This document shows positions 35,774 to 45,967 of a stretch of 64,000 nt of DNA, piece by piece. Origin of the DNA: Eucalyptus grandis (lineage: Eukaryota; Streptophyta; Magnoliopsida; Myrtales; Myrtaceae); the NCBI RefSeq assembly GCF_016545825.1, contig NC_052620.1, positions 42,656,620-42,720,619 of the forward strand, read 5' to 3'. The position numbers and the translations under genes are program-made. The notes below the pieces were generated by a model that worked only from the letters and a program-made list of their open reading frames with translations, ran no database searches and was not told the origin of the DNA. Every line of letters begins with the position of its first letter. Positions within the stretch are counted from its first letter, which is position 1.

Positions 35774-38700
35774 CAAGAATAATTTAAAATAAAATAAAAT
35801 AAAATAAAATAACAAAAAAAAAAAAGAGGAAAAGGGTTGGGTGTGGGCTAGACCCCACAACACCTGTGTGCTAAGTGTGCTTAATAATCGTGCCCGCACA
35901 AAGTCCAGTTTAAAGGGGTTTCAGGTATTTGACTGTGAATCAAAGTCCAATTGCAAACTCTACAAGAAGGGAAAAGTAAAATCGATTTTCTAATTGATGG
36001 TTGTTTACCCTGAAAGAAAATAGAAGCCGTAACAATTCATTTGTTCATTGTTGGTAAACTAGTCATGGAAATTAGTGTATGTGCCTTTCTTTTGTCCAGA
36101 AATTTAGCATTTACTATTACTGGCACTTATTTTGTTGTAAGTGCTCAATTGTTTGAAGCGTTCTACTATCTTATCCAGTGAAGGTTCTTAGATGGTAATA
36201 TTCGCATAAGTTGGTGATTCTCTTGGTCTTTGTGGTGATTTTCCAGCTAGTTTTAGAAATAAGGAGAATAACTATTTCATGCTAAAAATTATTGCCCACT
36301 GACTGCAACATAGAAATCTATTCATTCAAATACTTTGCTAATCTGTGTTGTCTGTGGGAAGTTAGAGAATGATCTTGAACTTGCATCGCGTACATGTTGT
36401 GCGGGATCATCATCTGTGGGAGTGATTTTTGTATCGTTGGTTGGTTGTTGATGTCTCTCTCTTCTATCCTTAGTGCTGAGTTTCGTGCCTTTGTTCTGAT
36501 TTTTTATATGTTACTAATTTAGGAAATATATGGCACTTTTCTTGCTTCCCATCGCCCATCGTCGAAGAGAGTTAGGATCTCGGGCCCAAAATTTGTGGAA
36601 GTGATGCTTTCTTTCATAACATATTGCAATTCTTGTTGCAAAATCAGCGTTCACTTTTCTATTTGCCGTTTTGTCTTGGCCTCTTGCCTATATGTACTTG
36701 GGACTTGACGTGAGTGCTTAAGATTTGCTGGTGGGGCTTTTATTTATTAATTTAAACATGAGGACCTATTGACTAAAGGTGACAGAATGGTGGGTTATCT
36801 TCCCTGTCAAAAGTAATTGGTTACAGTGCTTGCTTAGAGTGTCCTTCATTCTATTTTAGTTGAGGTCGAGATTGATGAATGTACGCAGCTTGGGTGCCAT
36901 TCCTTTTTCTTGTAAAAATTGTAGTTTTTGTCTGGGTGCCTTTGTTTTGGATTTGGTGACATGAGTCGTGCTGTTGGTATGTAGTAAGTAATTGGGTGCC
37001 TTCGCAATTCGTGATCCAGTCGAGCTTTCTAATGACAGTGAACATGCGCCGATTGCCCTGCGGAAAGAGCAAAAGATTAGTTCAGGAAAAGTTCTAATGA
37101 TCTAATGGTCTTAGTGTGTAACTCAAAGGGAAGGGAAAGAGTAGGAAACCTAGAAGAAATCCGAATCCTATGGGCGTGGTTTGGTTTAATTTTTTCAATA
37201 TTATTAAGGTTTATGATATCGAATACACAGGAAAACTGCAGGCTAGACTTCTGACTTGAATTGTCAACTTGATGAAATTTGTTGAAAGATAAAGAATGGT
37301 ACTTTCCACATACAAGAGTAGGATAATACTTAATTTTGAGTTTGTTTTGGGGAAACGATCCATTGGTTCCCACTATGTCGGAGTCAACTGTCGAATTGAC
37401 TTGGGCTCCTTTGCATTATTTCTTCATGAAAGATCGAGGCTGAGCACATATAAGACATGTAAATCTATTCAATGTGCAAATCACCCGGCTCGCGGTATTT
37501 TGATCCTGCCCCTGCTTGCGAATTTGAGGTGTGATGGTCGACAGTTGGCTCAGCTCGCGGGCATGCATGGTGTGTTCAATTCTATTGAAAGTACCTTTAA
37601 GTTAGTTGCATATACCTTGGAAGTGCGCAAATATATTTTGCTATCCGGCTCGTTCCTCTAGTCAAAATCTGTTTTTGGAGCTTGAATTGCCATTCTTTTG
37701 ACCGTATGCTACTGGGTAGCTCATTATTGTTTCCTTGACTCCTTGTGGTGTGAAAAATAATACAATCCGCCCCATTAGAATTGAGATTTTATGAGGCGGT
37801 GTATTGCCACAGAAATTGCTCAATCATTATCTTGGCCTTTCTAGGCTTACCAAAGTGCTATCATGCATTCATGGATGCCCAAGAAAGGTGCTTTTGATGA
37901 GTGATAATTTAGTCTTATGCCACTGCACTGGAAACTGCTTATACATGAGTTGTTGTGTTGGCATGCTTAACTTGAAGGAGGAGTCCAATGTACTTAAAGA
38001 GTAGTATGACTTGGGACAATTATTCTCGTCGCCTACATTATACATTCTCCTTGAGTTCTGCATCTCTTATGTTAGCCCTTTGCTTGCTATGCTATTGCAA
38101 TTTTTACATTCCAAGCTTCTGTTACTCTTGTCCAATCTTACGTAGCGTCTTTGACTTATCCTCAATACCACCATGTTTTCCTCTGTTCATCAAAGTTTCA
38201 TGAATCTTGGTTAATCCTGAAAAAATCATAATGGTGATCAAGTTTCCGGAGTGGTTTGTCAAAGCGCCCTCATCTATATTAAGGAGCAAACTCTTGGAGG
38301 TTAAATGATATCTTTAAACAGATGCTTGTTGGGATATGAAATCTTCACTAAAGATGATGAAACAAGACTTCCTTTGGCATTTACTTAAAGGTGCTTTGAA
38401 TGGTTTTTCATAAATTACTTCGTTTCATCATAAAATTACCATGTCTCATTGTTCATATGAGATGTATTGCATAATCTTTTATTCCAAGTGTTTCCTTTTG
38501 AGTTATTGTGTTTGGATTGGTTCATAATAGTACAACAACGAGAAATGCTTAATGTGTTTAGTTCTATTGCGTTTTGTGGATTTACAATCTTTTGTCATCT
38601 AATTTTTCATCATGATATTTTTTTTTTTTGGGCTGCCTTTCTTTCTTGATTGTCATCAAGTTGCTCTGGTTGACTCAGATTTATTTCTAGAATTCATGGC

Positions 38701-38959
38701 TCGAAAAAGAACGAGTCTTTCTTGTGTGTGATAGGTTAGTGATATATTAAGGAATAGTTGGAATTGTGGTAAATTCTGGGTGTAAGCTTAGATTGGATGC
38801 TGCATATTAATAAATAAATAAATAAATGAAATTGTGGCAAAAATTGTTGTTTGATATATGCAATATGATCTTGAGAAGCACATGTTGTAAAGTGCTTCAT
38901 ATTGTTAGATGAATTTTGGGCATATATTTTTTTGGAGTTTTGTATTGATAAAAATTAGT

Positions 38960-39490
38960 ATATACCATTACTCGCCCAAAGGGAGTTATTGTGTATACTA
39001 ATTTGAAAATTGCATGAAGATAAATTTCAAAATTAAAAGATGGGGATGTATGACTCAAAAAGATTTATCTGCCCAAAGGGGATAAATTTTTTAAAGTTAT
39101 ATGTAATTCCCATATATATTGATATATTAGAGATGAATGATGGGGATGTGTGACTGAAAAGGTTTATTTGCCTAAAGGAGATAAATTTTTTAGAGTTATG
39201 TGTAATTCCCCTCTATGTTGAGATAATGGAGATATATATAATTTAAAGGATTTGTCTGCCCCCTTGAAGATTATATGTAATTCTCTTTTATCATCTCTAT
39301 ATATTGATATCATGGAGATGTATAATTTAAATGATTTGTCTGCCCAAAGGGGATGGATCATTGATAATTATATGTAATTCTCCTTATTGTTGCTTTATAA
39401 ACTTCATGCTGTAAATCTCCTTATTGTTACTTCATGCTGTGAAAAATAATTGTGCATTATACACTCTGCCCAAAGGGGAGTTTATAATAT
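38960..39490 (+). repeat. Degenerate 85-125-bp spaced repeats with the word GCCCAAAGGGGA
   Basis: GCCCAAAGGG(G)A or a close variant occurs near 38970, 39071, 39170, 39343 and 39469, with TGCCCCCTTGAAGA at 39257 in the same register. The stretches between share TAAATTTTTTA(A/G)AGTTAT and ATGTAATTC. It lies just upstream of the RNase H remnant. Confidence 0.75.
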
Positions 39491-39600
39491 ACTAATTATT
39501 TTTGTTGAAATACTCATTGCCCATAATTGATCTTATTGTATTATGTGTGATAAACAGTTACTTTTGCTATAAATAACAATAATGCCACGGTTGAAATGTT

Positions 39601-39726
39601 AATTGGATCAAATATTATACTGTTAAGGATTCGGTCAGAAAGGGAGATATTGTGATTGACAATATTAGAACTGAGCCCATGTTGGCCGATTCTCTAATAA
39701 AAAGGCTTATGACCCATTTTGTTTAA
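39601..39726 (+). pseudogene. Copia RNase H C-terminal remnant
   Basis: One short open stretch contains IDNIRTEPMLADSLIKRL, matching the copia RNase H tail (family form: HI-TE-M-ADPLTK-L), then a stop. This is the only coding trace left in the 34203-40946 element and assigns it to Ty1/copia. Confidence 0.8.
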
Positions 39727-41405
39727 AGAACATGTAAAGAATATGAGTGTCTTAGAATATTTTGATTTCTTTTGTTAGTGGAAGTTATATAGTTTGTATT
39801 TCTAGATATTATAGTTATATGCAAACTGATAATGCTTTTATGATGTCTATTAAAGCATTTATTTTCAATGATTGTTGTTATTGATTTTATTGTTATATTT
39901 TCTCCTGTTGACTGAGAAATGGAAGTATAAAACAGTATCTTTAAACAAATTTTAGTTTAAAGATGATTGGATGTCACTGATTATGAGATCTCATGTTGGA
40001 TTGTGACATAATTGTGCAATTTCATGTTATTTAGAAATCGCACTAAGGCAGTTCATGTTGTTTAGAAATTGCGCTAATGCAGTTTCATGTCGTTGAGAAA
40101 TTGTATTGAAGACTGATAAGAAATAGTGCATATTTTGATCACATGTTGGTACTATTTCTTACTACACTACTAGGCCCATGATCCATGAAAATATAATACT
40201 TATTATATGTGATTATGGAAGGTCTTGTGTTGGCATTTTCTTAACACATTGATCTCCATAGTCCTATGCGAGGTTATATAGGATTTGATTGGTATTGAGA
40301 TGCCATTATTGGAATATTATTTTTTAAAAGTTGTGGCCACATAAAACAAAATTTTAGTTATTAACCCAATATTGTCGTTTTCAATATAAAATCTTTTTCA
40401 AAATAAAATAAGTTAATTAATGTAGCCCAAGTGGGAGAATGTTGGAAATTTCCTATAATATGGGCTTACATTAATTAATTGATTTTCTATTTTAAATAAT
40501 CGGGTTAATGGATATTCCAATATTTGTTAAACCCTAAAGTGATACGATTGAATTGGGTATTGGCATCTATTGTTAACGGGCCTAGTTGAAGCGACAAAGT
40601 GTAGGCAATTGTGTTTGACTGAAGCCCGTAATGGGAAGGACCCAGATGACACGCTGTTGATTAGGGTTTGTTAGGTCTTCCCTCTAGCCTATAAAATGGT
40701 AGGTTATACCTATCAGTAGCTTTAATCCCATTAAAAGCTGTTATATCGAAATAGGTCATAGAGAGGAAGATCTAGTATTCCGATAGATCCCTAATTATCA
40801 GAGTGATCTAGTTTTCTTCAAGTGAAGCAATGGCTCAAACAGGTACACTTTAATTCCACTGTATTTATTGATCGTGGTGTTTTACAATCATGTATGGATC
40901 CGTTTGTTATGAAAAGATTAATTGTTTATGAGAATAATTTTCTACACTTTGGCCTCTTCTTTTCAACCATTTTGTGGCCCAATTTTAGATTAAATCGTAG
41001 CAAAACATAAGACGTGAAAGGCAAGAAGTAGGACTCATTTATCATAAACGCATTCGTGAACAAAAAGATGAGAGAGAAATCAAGGGGAAGGGGGGTGAGG
41101 AAGAGAATAAGAAGAAAATCGAGGGTAATATCACCATAACATTGCTTAGACTTCGGTCTTTAGCTTATAGATCTACAGCAGTGCATTTTCAAGATGGGCA
41201 GATCCAAAGACGAACTTGAGCTCTCACAACTCAGCAATGAAATATACGAGACATCTCGATGCTACAGAAAAATAAAAGAAAGGAAAAGGAAAGGAAAGGA
41301 AAAGAGAACTTGGTTGTGGATGCCTCATGACGTGCCCTAGCTAGAATGAAGTTTTCTTCAAGCAAAGCAAACGAGAGGAAAAACTACATACGATGCTCAC
41401 AACTC

Positions 41406-42089
41406 CTATACGCCAGCAGAGCCAATCAGCTTGGTCAAACCAAAGGTGATGCCCATGGCCAACCACCCTCCAACCAGCACCCTAGAAGCCGACTTCGCCG
41501 CCGGCACTTTCCCTAGCACTGCGCTCAGCCAGCCGAACCCAATCAACGCCATGCTCACCGCCGCTATCACCACCACCAGCCTCACCTTGTACTCCTTTAC
41601 AAAAGCTGCCGCTAGGAGCGGCACCAGCGCTCCCACTGCAAAGGCCAGTGCCGATGCCCCCGCCGCCTGCCATGGGCTTGGAAGCTTCTCCTTCCTCGCG
41701 TCTATTTCTTCAACTCCTAGGGCTCCGTTCCTGTCCTCTCTCTTGATCTGGGCGACCTCGATGTCGTACTGTGAGTACACGGATACGAGCTCCCCGATGG
41801 CCATGCTGCAGGCTCCACCGATCAGCCCCGCCACCCCAGTAATCACCATAGTCTTGGGGTCCTTGCGGACAGCACCGACGCCCATCATGAGTGACGCCGT
41901 TGAAAGCAGGCCGTCATTTGCGCCCAGCACGGCGGCACGGAGCCACTGAGCTCGCTTTGAGAAGTTGACGACCTCAACCTCTTGCTCAGGGGCTTGTTTG
42001 GTTTGTCCCTCGAGGTCAACTTTGAGGGGGGAAGGAGGAGGAGGCGATTGTTGTTGGTCTTGTGGTTGAGTTGATAGTGCCATTGCCAT
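41406..42089 (-). CDS. Vacuolar iron transporter-like protein (VTL, nodulin-21 family), copy 2
   Basis: Intronless 227-aa paralogue of the gene at 9344-10027, with the same five membrane segments and the same signatures (AQWLRAAVLGANDGLLST, SMAIGELVSVYSQYDIEVAQ). Differences are conservative: in the Pro/Gln-rich N-terminus (for example MAMALS for MATALS), VRKDPKTM for VRKDSKTM, GALGVEE for GALGAEE, KVRLVVV for KVRLAVV, GKVPAAKS for GKAPVAKS, and two Leu/Val to Ile near the end. No residue known to be critical seems lost. The leader and TATA box are conserved too (42196-42203). A retroelement (34203-40946) lies about 460 bases beyond its stop, possibly replacing the far 3' flank but not the near 3' UTR. 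Confidence 0.93.
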   Translation of the reverse strand: MAMALSTQPQDQQQSPPPPSPLKVDLEGQTKQAPEQEVEVVNFSKRAQWLRAAVLGANDGLLSTASLMMGVGAVRKDPKTMVITGVAGLIGGACSMAIGELVSVYSQYDIEVAQIKREDRNGALGVEEIDARKEKLPSPWQAAGASALAFAVGALVPLLAAAFVKEYKVRLVVVIAAVSMALIGFGWLSAVLGKVPAAKSASRVLVGGWLAMGITFGLTKLIGSAGV

Positions 42090-42195
42090 GGATGGATGGA
42101 GAGGGATGAGTTAATTTGAGGAAGCTCCAGAAATGAAAGGAATATTAGAGAGGAAGATAAGAGGGCGTGTGGAGGGCACACTCCCTGAGGGAAGC

Positions 42196-42203
42196 TATTT
42201 ATA
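42196..42203 (-). promoter_or_regulatory. TATA box of VTL copy 2
   Basis: TATAAATA on the minus strand, 107 bases upstream of the ATG at 42089, same position as in copy 1. Confidence 0.75.
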
Positions 42204-45200
42204 GAGAAATGTGTATTTTATAGAAAAATGTACAAGTGGGGTATGGTGGGATATGGGACACGGTCTTCTATAGTTGGTGGAATCTAAGGTGTTCACACCT
42301 GAGTAGGATTATTTTTTTAGTAGAATGAAAAAACCTTGGCTAGTGATGAAATGCAAGCTACTTCATTTTCATGTTTTTTTTATGGAATGCAAACCATTTT
42401 CAGAAGCTAAATAAGAGAATAGATTAATCGAGGGACAAGGTATCCACGTAAAATGAGAGTTATTTTTAGGGCATTTCCGGATAATGGAATCGGATGAGTT
42501 CACATTCCCTAATATGCAAGAGAGGTGTGTCCATATGCATGCTGACTGCTCTTATAATGTTAAATGAGATCTCGTTACACTTCCTCCAGAAATGATAGGA
42601 CAACGTGTACCATTGTTTTCTATTGGAATAATCAGAGTTCTTAAAGCATTCAACTAGTCTCAATGAGCGCAATAGTCGCCCCACCCCACACACACTCGAA
42701 AATTACTGGAGATTAACATAGGTCTGCACTTCTGAAGGTGGCTCTAAGAGAATGCGCAACCACTATGATTCGAATCCAAGCCTTGAGCAAGTAAGACATA
42801 TATGCTTATTACTTGAACAACCCCTAATAATAATTTACTAACTAATCTTGAGTGCATACAAAATAATATGCTAGTAAAAGTGAGAATCCGAGTGACAGTT
42901 ATATTCCATATAAATAGTGTTAAAGGTAGATGCTCACTAGTAAGACGTGCGCAAAGCAAACGCCACTTTATCTACAGATTCCGCGAATTTATTCTTTGAA
43001 CTTATATTGCATATATAAAGAAATGAATAGCCTGAACTATATAAAAAACTAAAATCATCATATAACTTCCATATCCGGAAAAGTATACCAATTCCGTAAG
43101 GTCCCCAAAAACTAAAGAGTTTAAATGTTATACCACACGCCCATCATTCGACGTTATTACCTGAAAATAATACATGAGGACAATAAATAATGCACATATT
43201 CTTCATGATACGTTCCTCTTTTTCTTCTGGCCCAACTTCACGATACATCCTCAAGCCAATTCAGTTTAGTACTTTTTCTATGTTGTGATACGTTTGATTT
43301 GAGGTTAGCTGATGAGTATATGAATCGAAATCTTGCAGAAAGTAAGCATCACGAACTTCTTGAAAATAAAAAGCTAAAGATCTTCAAAACTAGGGCAGAG
43401 ATGCATTGCGTCATACCGAAGGAGGGATGTTACCTTTACGAGGGTTGCAAGGGAAGGCACGGTCGTGTTTGGTGTAGGCCCGAGCGTGGCTTTCTTAAAC
43501 GAGGCTTAACTGAATAGTCATTGCTATCAGATACTTTTTCCAGCAGGATTTGTATAAGTTGCACCTCTAACTTTGCTTTTGATATGCATTTAGGTAATGT
43601 ATGCAGCGTGTATAGTTACAAATACTGTGATCATCATTCAAATAAAAGCTAGCACCAGCAAATGCGCCCACCGATCTACGTGGAGATCTTTTGATCTTCC
43701 AACTCGCAAGGCATGTAGATCTATCTTCCAAGACTCTTTAAATTGCTAAATACCAGTGAGAGTTGCCGTTGCCAATTAATATGCGCATTATGCATTTTTA
43801 TCATGTGAAGACGGTCTGCTATGCTGAACTTGCTTGGACATATCGCTAAAATGCCGTCATTGTCATATAATACCGAAGCATAAGATGTAGAGGTACACAA
43901 GGATTATGCATTATTCATGTAACCTTGAGCGTTTCTTGGGCATCATGGTAATGGACATCTTACTTAGTCGCTAGGTTTTTTCAATCTTTTAAAGGAAAAG
44001 ACCAACAGTGACATTTGTGGTTCCTTCTTGGAATAGAAGACCTAAAGTCGACTGACCTCATGCCTGACAGGCTTGCGCATTATCAACGCCGAAAATCCGT
44101 TACACACTGGGCATTAAATAAACCAAATTGCCGAGAGGGTGAGAAGAGCAAGGCAACTATACTATTACAATAAACAACATCCTGAAGCGAAGTTGTACAT
44201 GTATCAGATTACAGCCAAAGGTATCGCTTTGTTTTGCGTGGGGGAGTCGGGATTTGCGGGCCTCGACCCCAAGAGAGAAAGTCAATGAACTTAGCGAATT
44301 AAATACATGAAATCCCTTGATGAATCATCGAAATTATTCGGGCAATGCACATCTAAGAGGGTCCGAATTCCCCAGGGGACCGCTTTTGAGGATTATCGTT
44401 AATAAAGAATGGGGTTTCGTGTGGAGGCCATGCGCCTGAGGGATTTGGCATTAGTTTAAGTGATCAAACCTGAAGTGGGCGCCGCTCGACTAATCCCCTT
44501 TACTTAATTTTTCGCTGATTCTGACATAAAGAAAAAGATGGAAAGTGAAAAACCGCATAGATGCTGCCACCGAAGGCGAGCAAAGAGAGGTCGAACATAA
44601 AAAAAAATGGAGGAAGAAAGGTATAAATGGAATAAAATTAAGCGCCAAATGAGTTGTTGGATTCAATTGGAACGTGCAGCACCTAACACAGATTGAAACT
44701 TAAACAGGGTGCTTCTGCTTCTCTTTTTCTCTCTCTTTCTCTCTCCTTCCCTTTGATTTGACTTAATGTTCTCCCGTTTCACTCGAATCTTCTACCTGTT
44801 CAAAGAAAGCCATTAAGGAGTACCAATTCATTTGGTAAAGATACCACTAAAAACACAAAGTAAAATCCCAAAATGATATAATTTATCTAACTGAAAAATT
44901 TAACGAAAGATAAATTAGTCACAACTATATCACTTTGAAATTTTTAGTGGTCAAAAAATTAATTCTTAATAAAAAAATTTACAGATATATTAGTTTCTAA
45001 TTTTTTGTTGCATTAACCCTTATTAAATGCGCAGAATATCGAAGCAATGGGGAAAACAAGGGGGAGACACTTGGAATATAAATAAGAAAGAAAAGCATGG
45101 CCCAAGACGATGGACCGGTCTCCATCTATGGATTTGTCTCGTAGGAAGAGAACAAAGAGGAAAGGGAAAGCATGACGCGTCGGATGTGGAGGAGTGTGGA

Positions 45201-45967
45201 GGACACACGCCCGCCCCCACTGCGCACGCCGAGAAAATATTGGGTGGTCCGGGACCACCACGTCAGCGTGGTCCCGGACCACTCATATGGCGCCACGATG
45301 CCACCGTCACTGCGCACGCCATGACGGTGGCATCGTTCGGACAGAAAAGTGGGAAAAGTCGAAAAGCAGATGCAGTACGAGTAATCAGAAGCATGTCGGC
45401 AGGCGATCGGCAGGGTAATCAGGATCTGGAGCGTTCACACCTCAAGGATCTGGAGCGTTCACACCTCAAGGATCGCATTCAATAGCAACTTTGGGGGCAT
45501 AACTTGCTCGAGAGGCAAAAACAATATGTAACATCACATATATAACCAGAACTCTAAAACAATTCCTCTCAATGTCATTTACGCCTTCGCCGCTGGGCAA
45601 CTCGTTAAGCATTTACCTGCCAAATCGCGACACTGGAAAGTGAAGATATCGCTTGCCTTACATTTCCAAAGCACGCCAGATGTCGACTAGAACTTGTATT
45701 ACGCATGGAGAATTTCCAATTCAATGTATATGAGATGATGTTTTAGCCCCAAAGCACATGGGTTTATCAAGTTAACCAAAATAAGCAAAACCCCACAACG
45801 TTTTCATCTTTATTCATAATCTGATCCACTCCTTATCGCTATAGTTTCTGAAACAACCCATATCAAGCATCTTTTTCAGTTACTGGTACAAAATCTGACG
45901 ATGGGATGCATTCATCCCGCTCGAACAAATCACAAAAGAAGTTCGACTGATAAATTGCCTCTCTTCG
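42204..45967. other. VTL 2 upstream region and block X copy 3, no supported gene
   Basis: It is collinear with 10142-14159. The short ORF at 43299-43517 is open here and at 791-1099 but broken in copy 2. Bases 45231-45335 carry a local fold-back rearrangement (listed separately). Confidence 0.6.
45231..45335. repeat. Palindrome-rich insertion with fold-back duplication
   Basis: Copies 1 and 2 read GCGCACGCCATGACG without interruption. Copy 3 has about 78 extra bases after the first GCGCACGCC. They contain two 15-base palindromes, GTGGTCCGGGACCAC (45244-45258) and GTGGTCCCGGACCAC (45268-45282), which are each other's reverse complement. A 14-base segment (45296-45309) is the exact inverted copy of 45322-45335 (TGACGGTGGCATCG). 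The 13-base word CACTGCGCACGCC is duplicated (45218-45230, 45308-45320). Its first 35 bases resemble 62986-63020. Confidence 0.85.

Larger units (their letters stand above)
34203..40946 (+). mobile_element. Non-autonomous copia-type LTR retrotransposon (large, mostly non-coding)
   Basis: The LTRs lie at 34203-34704 and 40440-40946 (TGTTGGAAATTTC...TTTTCTACA). Flanking target duplications CTTTG (34198-34202, 40947-40951) are exact. The primer site TGGTATCAGAGC is at 34707, and the purine tract AAGTGGGAGAA lies just before 40440. Each LTR has a TATA-like box (TATATAAA at about 34449; CTATAAAA in the other). The 5.7 kb interior lacks gag, protease, integrase and reverse transcriptase. Only the very end of copia RNase H remains (39601-39726). 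Scattered substitutions separate the two LTRs, so insertion is not very recent. Mobilisation would need proteins from a related element. Confidence 0.93.

Noticed and set aside
37296..37661. 121-codon ORF in the 34203-40946 element
   Set aside because: No gag, pol or host-gene motif; the surrounding sequence has stops in all frames and looks non-coding.
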